This document shows, in pieces, positions 21,647 through 32,347 of a DNA stretch of 64,000 nucleotides. The notes under the pieces were generated by a model. It saw only the letters and a list, made by a program, of their open reading frames with translations. It ran no database searches and was not told where the DNA came from. This DNA is from Thermothelomyces thermophilus ATCC 42464 (taxonomy: Eukaryota > Ascomycota > Sordariomycetes > Sordariales > Chaetomiaceae): the NCBI RefSeq assembly GCF_000226095.1, contig NC_016475.1:1860001-1924000 (forward strand). The letters run 5' to 3'. The position numbers and the translations under genes were made by a program. How positions within the stretch are numbered: position 1 is the stretch's first letter; each line of letters opens with the position of its first letter.

Positions 21647-22642
21647 TTAGACTAGCTAACTAGGAATCTAGCTGCCTTGTCCTCACTGGTAGCCTCAAGC
21701 TTCCATTGGCAGACAGCTGTAACACCAACAATAACATGCTATTGATCACCTGGGAAATTGGAGGCCTCCCTTGATGGGAATTTATATTTCCACTTGCCTA
21801 AATCAAGAAATGCGGAGAGGTCACAAGTCGACAGCGGCTTACCGTCTAAGCGTTCTGCCCATTCCTCATCCCCGTAGAGAACAGGAGCACATTAAAGGGG
21901 AGACCGCTATTCTCCGAAACAAGAAACAAGAAAGCTGACGGGTGCCAACCTAAAACCGTTGTTGCATCTCGCTTCTTACTCTCAAGGAACGGGCTCAGGG
22001 CCGGTTCGACGGACGATCGTCCGATTGTGAACCCACTACTGCAATGGCAGACGAAATGCCGAGAGATCCCCTTTTTAGGAAACTCGGCACCGGACTCCCG
22101 GGAAAGGGGTATGCCGTAGAGTGACAGAGAGGATGCAACCTGGTCCCAATGCGAAGGCACGTAGACACGCGGTTACGGAGTACTACCGTTTCAGTTCGGT
22201 CCATCCAAGTTTCCTCTGTCCTCTAGTTCAAGACCGTGATGTCTCGAACAAGTCACATTGAAGCACCCCACACTGGTTGGGTAATCCCGTAGGCCTATTT
22301 TCTTCAAGGTGGAATACAGAGATAGTAGAAGCAAAAAAACATCCCGTCTCGCCCAACGCCGTACAAGGGAATCAAGAAAAGAACCTTAAATACAAAGCCG
22401 GCAATAAAAAAGACCGTGATCCCCACCGCCCTCCGAAACAATCTTGCCATCCAACGGGGGTGGCGAACGTCGTCATCGATTTCGGTTTCGCCCAGGGAAA
22501 GAGGCCCCGGGGCGATCAATCAGCTCGAACTGCCACTGTCCCAATGATAAGGTGGTCGGTCGTCGCCATACCGGCCCTCACACAAGTCCGGCGCCACCAG
22601 AAGGGAAATGGAAGAGACTTCCCGAGAGCCTAGCGCCAGCCA
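21647..22642. other. Spacer between the nuclease-like gene and YSC84
   Basis: No gene was seen. A TACGGAGTAC word occurs at 22174-22183. The right part presumably carries the 3' untranslated region of the YSC84-type gene on the minus strand. Confidence 0.5.
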
Positions 22643-24197
22643 TCACTCCCTCATCTTGACATAGTTGCTGGGGAATATCCCGTGCCTCGTCCCGATCATT
22701 CCTGTCCTGTAAACCCTCAATCAGTTTCTAGCTCAGACTCGTCCAGGCTTCCGAGGTAGCCCTCCCCCCTTCTAGGAGACAAAAGAGAAAAAAAAAAAGA
22801 AGAAAAGGGAAAAAAGAAAGAAAGAAAGAAGGATCAGAGGAAGTGAACATACCACCAGTCATTGTCACTGTCCGTCTTCTTCAGCACCGTGATAATGTCC
22901 CCCTTCTTGAATCCCAGATCGCCCGGTTGGTCGGGCTCAAAGTTATACAGCGCGATGGCCTCGTTCTTCTTGAGCAGCGCCTCCTTGCTGGCGTAGTTGG
23001 GCTTGGGCGCCGCCGGCCGCCCGGGCGGGCCGTCGTGGTGGAACGTGCTCGAGCGCGACGGCGGTTGCTGGCCGAACGACCGGGGCTGCTGGTCGTAGAC
23101 GTCGTCCTGCCACGTCGTCGACCGCTTGGGCCGCCCGAACTCGTCGTGCGCCTGCACGCCGTACCCGCCGCCGCCGCCGTACCCGCCGTCCCTCGGCTGG
23201 CCCTCGCCGTAGGCCGGCCCGGTCTTGCCGCCCCAGACGACCTCGTCCCGGTGGTCGTCGTACACGGGTATGTCGTTGTACATCCGGTCGTCCGCCATGC
23301 CCCCCGGGCCGCCGATGCCCCGGAAGATGCGCGAGTTGAGGACGCTGAGCAGCGGGGCGGCCTGCGGCGGCGGGCGCTCGCCGCCCATCAGCAGCTCCCT
23401 CGCCGAGACGGGGCGACCGTACAGCCTGGCGTTGGCGTCCTTGCGCTCGATGATGGCGGAGCCCTCGAGCGAGACGCCCGCGAAGAGGCCCTTGGTCTTG
23501 GAGTAGCTGAAGATGCCCGCGACGCTGCGCAGCGACGCGGCGCCGGCCGCCTCGGCGTTGCGGCCCACCGGCCCCGCCGCGATCGACACGTTGCCGCCCA
23601 GCGTGAGCGAGCCGGCCTGCGAGAAGGTCTTGACCGCGCTCGAGTCGTTGAGGATGAAGACGAAGTCGGTCAGCTCGAACCCGATCTGCCCGCCGAACCC
23701 GGCGCCGGCCGTCGCGATCGCGGACGGCGCGCTCCACGAGCCATCCGGGAGCCGTGCGACCACGAGGCCGCTGCCGAAGCGCCCCGATCCGAGGAAGCCC
23801 GCTTTGAGGACGGTAAGGATCGCGAGGCCCTGTTCGTGGTTTTTTTTTTGGGGGGAGGAGGAGTATGTTAGCGTCTAGTTCACGGGGCCGGCATGCCAAG
23901 TGGGAGATTGGCAGAAAGCGGAGAGGCAGAAAGAAGGGCCCCGGAAAGCCCTCTGATGTTACGTACCTTGGCATTGGCGAGAATGGATGGAGGAATAACC
24001 TTTTCAGGACCGAAGGCCTGACGCGGATCAATGAAGGAGGTAAGGATCTTGGCGCACTTTTTGCATTCCGCTGCGTGGCCAGGTCAGTTTACCACAGAAG
24101 TCGCCCAAGGTTGCACGTCACAGGCGCCATCAGCGCGGAAGAGCCGGGACAAGGACTTACACCCCAGTGAGGACGGAAGAGGATTGTTGATACCCAT
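22643..24197 (-). CDS. LSB3: SYLF-SH3 actin-patch protein (YSC84/LSB3)
   Basis: Ysc84/Lsb3 proteins bind actin and lipid through an N-terminal SYLF domain, bind Las17/WASP-network partners through a C-terminal SH3 domain, and work at endocytic actin patches. The exons on the minus strand are 24197-24161, 24070-23967, 23829-22853 and 22706-22643 (393 aa). The start MGINNPLPSSLGSECKKCAK closely follows the yeast family start. The SYLF domain spans about 1-220 (KVIPPSILANAKGLAI, AGFLGSGRFGSGLVVARL, GFELTDFVFILND). A Gly/Pro/Asp-rich linker follows. The SH3 domain is at about 332-393, with ALYNF, the DWW motif (split by the last intron) and FPSNYV. The last intron (146 nt) contains an A/G-rich GAAA repeat. 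A 362-codon alternative frame in this GC-rich exon is a shadow. Confidence 0.95.
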
Positions 24198-25399
24198 GGC
24201 TAATCAGTGGGCGGGTGCGCTGTCGGGAAAAAAAACCCTTGAGAAACGCGTTTCAGTCAGGACCCGAGTGTTTGCCAGCCCAAATTCGTGCGGCTGCGCG
24301 GCGGTGTTAAGTGAACAGGCTGGAAGAATCACAGGAGGGTCAGAATGAAATTGTGGGGTTGCGATTCGCTGCGGTTCCGTCTGTGGAATCTCGGATCGGT
24401 TCTGGCTTGCCACGACGGTGCACAGTCCAGCCAGCAAGATGTAATGGACGGTGGGAAAAGATGTTCGACACGAAGTTGGTCTTACTTGCTCTGGAACGGT
24501 CGAGGTGAGGGAGAAAAATGGGTGCAGGAAGAGATGCTGCCACGCGTTGCTGATGCGGCTGTGAGGGTCGAGTGACAGGCAGCTCGGCGAGGGAGGCGCG
24601 TTCCCCGCAGCAGTCACCAGGGTGCCGACAATCACTGCTGCAGTGCCTTGGATGGAAATTCTTGGAAAGCTGACACTCCTGGCAATCCTTTATGGCAATT
24701 CTTTATCCCTTGTTCTCTACAACATGTATTCGACATGGAATCCCATCTCAAGTACCTCACTTGTAGTGTAGCCCCTTCTACTTCGTGCCAACCGTGTATT
24801 TAATCAGGTGAACATGCAAAGAGAAATCGAACGCAACTGACATGGTTCCCCACATTTGACCTTGAGCAATGCGGGCGGGCCTGACATCATGGGACAACAT
24901 CGGGCGCCACACTGTGGCTGGGCACCGTTGCCAAGCTGCCTGGCCCCCTGATCGCCAGTAAAGCGCCAACTGCGGTTCTCGACTTGACCCGGATCGCGGA
25001 TTGCCACACCCACGACGGGTACGGCCATTTCGAATTTTGCCAGCACAGATTGTATCGATAACGTGCCTCTCCTCAATTAGCTATCGCTGGTTCCTCCGAC
25101 CCCTCTTCCTCCATTGAAGGACCATCTCCGGCAACCGACAACGGTCACAACAAAAGCCGGCGAATCTGGCAAGATATCGAGCGCGCCGCCCCCTTCCCGA
25201 CCCTGAACCACTGCCATCTGTTCGGTCCTCGGTTCGTTTGAAGCCACGTTAGCTCGGCCGTCTAACGCAGCTTGACCTCCCGAACCGCTTGCGACCGACC
25301 GACCAGGCCGACCCTCGCCTCCGCCAGCGCCACAACTGAGCCCAGCAACCACACCCTGAGAGAGAGTCGACGGGTTCCTAAACCCCAAAGAACACAAAG
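24198..25399. other. Divergent promoter region, LSB3 / SFT1
   Basis: No gene was seen in this 1.2-kb stretch. It should contain both promoters. A CA-rich leader (25350-25399) precedes the SFT1 start. Confidence 0.5.
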
Positions 25400-25847
25400 A
25401 TGTCGGAAGCCTACGAGCGCGAGCGTCAGAACAACGCTCGCCTGGACGAGCTCTCAGCCAAAGTGTCGGCGCTGCGGGGCGTGACCATCGACATCTACGA
25501 CTCGGCTCGCTCCCACGAGGTGATCGACTCGACCGTACGTCGTTATAACCCCTTATTACCTTCCTTGAGCCCCACACCATCTCGAGACAAGGGGGGTTAC
25601 GATGAAATAGAGTGCCAGGGGGGAGGGGCGAGAAACACAACTAGCGAATAACATACAAGGAACTGACAGAGACTTACTACGATTCTAGAGCGAGACGTTT
25701 TCTTCGATGGGGAGCCAGCTCAGAGGCTCCGCCAGCCGATTAGGCCGCATGGCGGCGGCGGGGAACAAGGTTGCCATCTTCAAGCTGTCTACCATCATCA
25801 TTGGAAGCGTGCTGGTCCTGTACTATATCTGGAGGCTGCTCTTCTAG
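25400..25847 (+). CDS. SFT1: Golgi Qc-SNARE Sft1/Bet1-like
   Basis: This small tail-anchored SNARE should act in retrograde traffic within the Golgi. The exons are 25400-25534 and 25689-25847 (97 aa), joined in phase 0. Residues about 13-70 form the SNARE helix (NARLDELSAKVSALRGVTID, then HEVIDSTSETFSSMGSQLRG). Residues about 77-97 are a single C-terminal membrane segment (LSTIIIGSVLVLYYIWRLLF) with almost nothing after it. It lacks the long N-terminal part of Bet1, so Sft1 is the better name. Part of the helix lies in each exon, which is why single open frames hide the gene. Confidence 0.87.
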
Positions 25848-26374
25848 GTCGGGCGTACGCGAGATATCTGAAACGAAAAGCGGGATTGGGCGCCCGACCG
25901 AAAAGTCTTAGAGAGAGCGCCTGGTGCTTTCCTCCTTCGTCGGAAGGTGTTTTTCTTCAAGATGTGGTTTGAGAGGGCATGGATTAGTATTGCTGAAGCG
26001 CAGCGCGGTGTACGGGCATGATTTTGGGAATGTACCAATTTGTGCTGGCTTGTTTTGGCTAACTCGGGATTTGCACATTGTCATGACTGGGCGTTGGGGT
26101 GTCGATTTCTGGTACTGCTTGATGGAAGGGGAGAGTAATACACATTATATACCCACATGTTCAGGGCTTAGCTGTATGTTCAATTGATAGAATTTTGTTT
26201 TATTTCTGCTCCTACAGTTGGTCTATCATCAGGAAAAGCAGCGCTGGCCTCCGTCTTTGTCTCGATCCGGCGATGCACAATCCACACACAAGGGGCAACC
26301 CGTCGCTCAGATGCACCAAGCCGGTACACGTTTTGAAAAATTAGGTGCATCTCCCCGTTGAACAGACCGAACGG
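25848..26374. other. Convergent spacer, SFT1 / AGE2
   Basis: It holds the 3' regions of two converging genes. No other feature was seen. Confidence 0.5.
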
Positions 26375-28106
26375 TTACTCCCAAACATTCGAGAACAGAT
26401 CATCAGCACCTGCGAGCCCGCCCGCTGGCTTGATTGTGCTGTCTGTGGCTGTCGTGCTGCTGGTCCACCCACCGAATTCCTCGTCCGCCGCCACCTTGGG
26501 TACAAACCCTCCCGATGCGCCAGGAACGATAGGTTTACTAGCAAGGGAGGCCCAGTCACTTGACGTCGTGCCGCCCAGGGCCGGCTTCGCTGGCTCTGGA
26601 GAAGCCTTGGATGTTTCAGCGGTAGCCCAGGCATTGCCGCCCCAGACGTCAGAGCCTCCCCAGCCGTTGCTTCCAAGTGGATCAAGAGGGTTGGACGTGG
26701 CGGTAGCGGATGTAGCGGGCGGACTCGATTTCGGCTGATTTGCGGAGAGGTTAAAGATGGACGAGGAGGTGCTCGCCGTTGTCGGCGCTGCTGCCGGCTG
26801 CGAAGCGGCCGCTGGCGGGGAGGGTGCGGACAGGTCGAACAAGTCGCCGAGAGCAGACGAAGCAGGTGCCGCAGCGGGCTTGGGAGCTGCAGCAGGAGGG
26901 GAAGTCGATCCCCAGCCAGAAGAGCTACCGATCGACTGTTTCGACTGGTGCGCGGAGGCTGCCGGTTTGGAGTCGAAGAAGCTGCCGCCGCTCAATGCCG
27001 AGAACGTGGAGCCGCTCGATTGCTGTGCAGGGCGAGAGGATGTGAAAGAGCCAAGGCTGGAGAAGGCATCGGTTTGGGCGGGTTTCGGAGACGGCGCGCT
27101 GCTGAAGCTCAGGCTGCTAAATGCATCGTTGAGCCCGCCCAACGAGCCCTGCGCCTGACTCATGCCGGCCGGAGAAGATATTCCGCTCAACGATCCGGAT
27201 GGGGCGTGGGAAGCTTGTTGCGCAGCAGGTTGGGGTTGTGGACGGGGAGCCGTCGCGTATAGCGAGAGGATGGATTGTTTGAGATCCGGGCGTGACTGGG
27301 TGCCACTAGGTGTGCCCGTTGTGCTTGCCGGGCGCGGCGGCGCGGCAGGCTGCGTGCCCAGGAAGTCGAGTCCCAGGAGCGAGTCTTTCGTGCTGGTCGC
27401 CTTGGGCGGAGCAGGGCTCGACTTGGCGGGAACTTGCATTGCTGTCGGCCCAGTACTGCTGGCTCTTAGAGGGGCCGGCGCGGGGGCCGCCGGAGCCAGG
27501 ATTGGATCCCCTCCGATGAGATCGGCTTGGGGTGTCGCTGACTGGCCGGCGGATGCCTTACGGACAGACTCCCGGCGTTCCACATTTTGCTTCTCCTTAA
27601 CAACGCTCAGTGGCACGTCGTCGTCCCCCTCAGCATCGAGAGTCGCGGGATCTGGCATGGGTCCATCCATCACCCATCGCTTTAGCTCATACTTGGTGCG
27701 GATGAAGTTCTCAATCTTGGCTTCCGAGGGAACATGGCCAGGCGCCAACTTCGCTTCCCAGTACTTATTTGCGCGCGCATTGCCCCAGTTGAGAACGCTC
27801 TGTAGTTGCTCATCGGTCCAGGCATCTAGGTCCACGGACTTGACGCGGCTGATGTGGGTGCCCATTCCGCGATGGATACCTGAGCAGCGGATGCAGATGA
27901 AGACACCGAGGTTCCAGCTCGCCCATCGTGGGTCTGATGGCAGGCTTGTCAGCGTATTGCGGGAGAGGACGGTCCGAGAGACACGCACGTTTGTTGCGCT
28001 TGCAGTCGGCGCACACCTTGTTGGGCTCGAGCTTTAGGAGGTTCTTGATAGTCTGTTGGTTCTGAGCTGCCCGCTCGGCAGCGGGATTCGGCGGTCGTCG
28101 AGACAT
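26375..28106 (-). CDS. AGE2: ArfGAP of the Age2/SMAP type
   Basis: ArfGAPs stimulate GTP hydrolysis by Arf GTPases. Age2 acts in traffic from the trans-Golgi and endosomes. The exons on the minus strand are 28106-27989 and 27933-26375, with a 55-nt intron (558 aa). The splice restores the zinc finger: CADC at 32-35, then NKHPRWASWNLGVF, then CIRC at 53-56, with the arginine finger in SGIHR at 61. HISRVKSVDLDAWTDEQL completes the ArfGAP domain (about 15-130). The rest (about 140-558) is low-complexity Ala/Pro/Ser with repeated SSLGS, SNPLDPLG, DDLFS and WG-containing motifs, as in clathrin and adaptor-binding tails. The C-terminus DDLFSNVWE is typical of these tails. The frame at the intron yields HPRW as in yeast Age2, supporting the junction. 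Confidence 0.93.
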
Positions 28107-28889
28107 CGGGGAGTTATGATCCGGTAGATGGCCCTAAGGGTTGATGTATTATTGGGTGTACGTGCGGCCTCGAAGTTCAAGACAAGTTGGCGCACGACGT
28201 TGGGTTCTCCCGATAAAGGCGGGCCGGTGGGACGCGTGAAACGGGTTGAAACGGGGCGAATAGGTGGGTCCATTCTGCTTTTAATGAGTGAGTGAGCGAG
28301 TCCAGTTGACGTGCTCCTTAACCCCGCTTCCCCGATATTCACTTTTTAGGGAAACGAGGGGTTTCAGGGAAATAGTGTACGCAGTACCTTACGAATGTAA
28401 TTATGCCTTGCGCTCTTGGCCGCTCCAAAACCGCGACACTGAATGGATCCGCAACCGACCGATTTGACGGCCGGATCTCTGTTAGCTCTTGTAATGTGCT
28501 TGGAGAATTCTCTTTAGGATTCCTCTGACGTAGGCCCGAGCCCCGATCTCTAACTGTCAACCTGGCTCAGCTTGGTCGTATCCGTAACTCTGGCATGTAC
28601 TCCGTATGTATGTACGCATCATATTGGTGCATTGAGAATGAAGCGGCGATCCAATCCCGCCACCCTACAAGTACACATACACTTCCACATTGAGAGAAAC
28701 TGATTCCATCAAACCTCAAGCAGCCCCGCCTAGCTGCTAGTTCAATGCCCGGTGATTTGTCAACACACATGCTGCTCTGTCTTGTGCTGCCTCGAACTGA
28801 GCTCTAAATTCACACCTTGGGACTTTTATAACCCCTCCCGATCTTCTCCTCACGCTCACGCTCCGAGGGTGCCCTTGACTTCATCCTCC
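28107..28889. other. Divergent promoter region, AGE2 / MsrB
   Basis: No gene was seen. The spacer contains one GTACTCCGTA word at 28597-28606. The MsrB leader probably begins after about 28800. Confidence 0.5.
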
Positions 28890-29574
28890 ATGCGCTCGCA
28901 ACTTTGGCGCTTCTATACCCTTTTCTCACGCTCCACGAATCGCGCCATACTTCGGGTCCCTCCTCGACTGACCAACACCGCACCTCTCAAGTCCATGACG
29001 ATCCCTTTCCTTAGTGCCTTGTTCGGTACCGGTACCTCTTCCAGCAGCACCAAGAACGACATGACTGTCTATCCCGACCAGCGCACTCCAGAAGAGTGGC
29101 GCGCCGTCCTCAGCCCAGGTGAGTCCAACGCCCTTCGCCCTTCCGTACCTTGCAGCGATTAATGACCGATAAAATCCAGAACAGTTCCGCATCCTCCGTG
29201 AAAAGGGGACAGAACGTCCTGGTACAGGCGTCTACGACAAGCACTACCCCGACAAGGGGATCTACGCGTGCGCCGGGTGCAACGCGCCGCTATATAAGGC
29301 CAAGCATAAGTTCGCGTCAGGCTGTGGCTGGCCTGCCTACTTCGACAGCATCCCGGGGGCAGTGGTGCGGCACGAGGACCGTTCGCTGGGCATGCTCCGC
29401 ACTGAAATCGTTTGCGCCAACTGTGGGGGCCATCTAGGACATGTGTTTAAGGGGGAGGGCTTCCCAACGCCTACGGATGAGAGGCATTGTGTAAATAGTA
29501 TTTCGTTGGTTTTCAAGGAGGATGAGGGGGACGAGGAGAAAGGACAGGTGAAAGAGGAGGGGACCAAGGCCTGA
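28890..29574 (+). CDS. MXR2: Peptide-methionine (R)-S-oxide reductase MsrB
   Basis: MsrB reduces the R-epimer of methionine sulfoxide in proteins using thioredoxin. The exons are 28890-29118 and 29180-29574 (207 aa). Zinc-binding pairs CAGC and CANC are present, with the substrate-site GCGWPAYF, the HLGHVF block and the resolving/catalytic segment ERHCVNSISL (Cys at about 180). The first 36 residues are basic, hydroxylated and nearly free of acidic residues, so import into mitochondria is likely from the ATG at 28890. An internal ATG (MTIPFLSAL, about residue 36) could give a shorter form. The C-terminus is an acidic/basic extension past the usual end. A canonical AATAAA follows at 29594. Confidence 0.94.
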
Positions 29575-29798
29575 TTTGGTGAGTTGAGCTGAAAATAAAA
29601 CCAGGATGTTGCATTAATGGACGGTCATATCCAAATGAAGAACATGTGTTTGCTCTGCCGGAGGACGGGCTAGGGAATGCTAATTAAGGGAAGATGCTGA
29701 GGGGATTCTGGATACATACTCAGAAGACCTCCTTACTCCCGACACAATGATAATACAAGCCGGCTAATGTGGTACAAGAACATAGAACATGTCTAACC

Positions 29799-31509
29799 TC
29801 AATACTTCTTGTGCTCCCTCATTTGGTGAGCCGTGGCTACCACAACACCATTCCAGCGCTCCGCAAATTCGTTCTCGTATTTTGACAATATATCCGCCAG
29901 ACCATCCGATGGCTCCGCTGATGCCATGTCTTTACTGGCTTTCTCTACGAAGTCGTCCCATATACTGCTCGCCTGAGCTAGGCCTTGATGCTGAGCTTGT
30001 GACACCTGTAGCAGCCAATCATCGGTCATATCAGGGTCAGTCGGCGATTCAAATAATGTTGGACTTGAACTGAAGATGATTGCGTCATCTATATTGTTTT
30101 GCGAAGACTCCGACTTAGGTGGCACATGTCCTCTCGTTTCCTCAAAGGCGTTGAAGAGAGGTGACTGCTGGATTTTCTCGTCGAATTCGCTAGGCTGCCT
30201 AGAGTATGAAGCGTTGTCGATCGTTACCAGCCGTCTAATCCTTGCTGGACGCTGCTTGTCGACTGAGAAACCTTCCAAGGAGCTTGACATGTTGCCATAT
30301 GTTTCACTGGCTTGATGATCTTCTCCAAGCTTGCCCGGTGTTTGACCTTTTGAGACGCCCAGAGTTGAGGGCCTGGTTACGTATCTTATCGGATCGTCTT
30401 GCAAGCTTGAAGAGAGTCTCTGTCTTGGGTGCCAACCTCTAGTGGCATGTAGCGCATCAATTTTGCTGATTGACTTGTCAAATGGTTTGGAAATTGTATA
30501 CATCCGAGGGCCTTGATGTTCAAAGACTGCTGTAGTCCGTCTCACTCTTGGGCGGCCTGAAGAAGCAGGGCCAATCTTGCTCACCTTGTAGATCCCTTCA
30601 CCTAAAATTCCGGGGACACCAAGGGTCGTTGCTGGTCGAGATGGTACAAAAGCCGGTGACCAGGGACGCTGATCAGCTCGCAATGCTGCAGGCGGTCCGA
30701 TCGGCTGGCTGGGTGGCCGTTGCAATGAGGATAATATAGGGTAACCTTCGAATCTGGGGGGACGCGGCCCCTGCGCAGTTGGCTCAGAAGTCAAATGGGG
30801 GCTTGAGGTGTTTGGCTGTCCTGTGTCGCTGCGTGGTTTGTACGTCGGAGCATTAGGTTGCCCTGGTAGACGCCATGACCCGAACGGGGCAGCTCCGGAA
30901 ACGAGACCTTGATCATAACTCGATCGTTCGTACGATATGATGATGCTTAGGCTACTGAGCTCTTGCAGCGCCGTGTTAAGATCTGAGGAGCTCTGAAATG
31001 TGACGTTGAGAATAGAAATCTCCTAAATCAACCGTTAGCTGGAAACAATTATGCGCGTTGAACCGACACAATGATTACCTACATTCTCCAAGTTTGCCGA
31101 ATACTGGAAACGAAGAGAGCTCTTTGACGATGAACAAGTGATTGAATGCAAAGGATTGTGTTGGCTCGCTTCTGAGGACGCTTTGAAGATGTTCAAATCT
31201 AATCTTATCTGGCACTCTGGTCTCAGCATGTGCCTCCATGGGTGGGGGGGTAGGGGGGAAGGGGGAGCGGTTCCAGTGACCGACCAATTCATCAGCCTTG
31301 TCTTCGACGTGCACCATCAGAAAGTGGCGCCAGACTGGCATTCGTGGTCGCGAGCCTGTGTATGGTCTGCGTGGAGCAAGCTCGAGTTGCGGTTTGAGTA
31401 CTAGCTGTGGTTTCTTGTACGCGTTTGGCTTGTCATCGATACTAATGCTCACGAGGTCAAACCGGAGTATTGGTCGTCGATTGTTTGAGACGCTTTTTGG
31501 TGCAGGCAT
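29799..31509 (-). CDS. Unrecognised three-exon protein (possible Rec114-like meiotic factor)
   Basis: A three-exon minus-strand model fits well: 31509-31285, 31208-31083 and 31022-29799 (524 aa). The introns of 76 and 60 nt are in phase 0, and the second has a GCTAAC branch site. The joins give a smooth run of strands: WRHFLMVHVEDKADEL, then IRLDLNIFKASS, then LRFQYSANLEN joined to EISILNVTFQSSSDLNTALQ. The middle and end are Ser/Pro/Gln-rich, closing with a helical stretch (SSIWDDFVEKAS, LADILSKYENEFAERWNGVV). Alternating strands plus a final helix recall the PH-like domain and C-terminal helix of Rec114, but this is only a hunch from fold pattern. The gene converges on MsrB with a 224-bp spacer. 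The true N-terminus may lie in a further upstream exon. Confidence 0.6.
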
Positions 31510-32347
31510 CCTGACCTTCAGATACGATGTGTAGCTAGGGTTGAGAACTAGGAAGAAAGTGAGGTATGGGGAAACCTAATTACAACCAGAATGAATCCAA
31601 AGCGGAAACTATGGCCTCTGGGGGGAGTTGCAGATGTCGTGGGGACCGGACCTGGAAGGAACTACCCTCTCGTCCGCGATCTTGCCATGCCCGCAACTCA
31701 TTACAGACGGATTGCTTTCGTAACTTGGGCCGGTCGGATTTCATTCAGATACGGTACATGCCCGGACAAGTGACTAGCACTTACACTCACTATTATTTAA
31801 AGGCTAGAGTATCAAGGTAGTGCTTCAAAGTTGTCTTGTGTACATCAGTCTCCTTGGAGGGAAAGCAGGTAGAGTGAAGCAATGATGCGGCTGAAGGTTT
31901 ACAAACGCTACTATTGCTCTAAGTTTCAGAAGTCATGAGGTCCTAGATGTAGTCACCGTGGTGTAGTCGAACTGGGCAGAAAGGGCATGCCCCCTACTGC
32001 GGGCAACGAGCGTGGAGGTGTAGAGAGGTCGTTGCTACAAGGGGGACAGGCCAAGACTGGATAAGCTGGTCCGTGCACAGCGCTAGGCTGCAGGCCCACA
32101 GCAACTTTAACCCAGCAGATCGGAGCCAAAAACTTCCCGCGAGTTGCCAATCGCAGTCTCAGGTCGCGTCGCATCCCATCGCCGAAATCGAACTAAATAC
32201 CGAACACGCGCGCCCCTCCTCGTATCCATCCTAGCGCGTCCTGCTGTGCATCATCACGAATCCGGATTGACCAACGTTTTGTAGCCCGATATCCACGAGC
32301 TTGCGAAGAGAAACCATCGGGCGCCGTGTTGCGCTCAATGCGCCAAA
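31510..32347. other. Divergent promoter region, unrecognised gene / RSC9
   Basis: No gene or RNA was recognised. The RSC9 leader probably starts after about 32190. Confidence 0.5.

Noticed and set aside
22943-24031. A 362-codon Arg/Ala/Pro-rich frame overlapping LSB3, and a 342-codon plus-strand frame
   Set aside because: Both are shadows of the GC-rich LSB3 exon, with extreme Arg/Ala/Pro composition and no domain.
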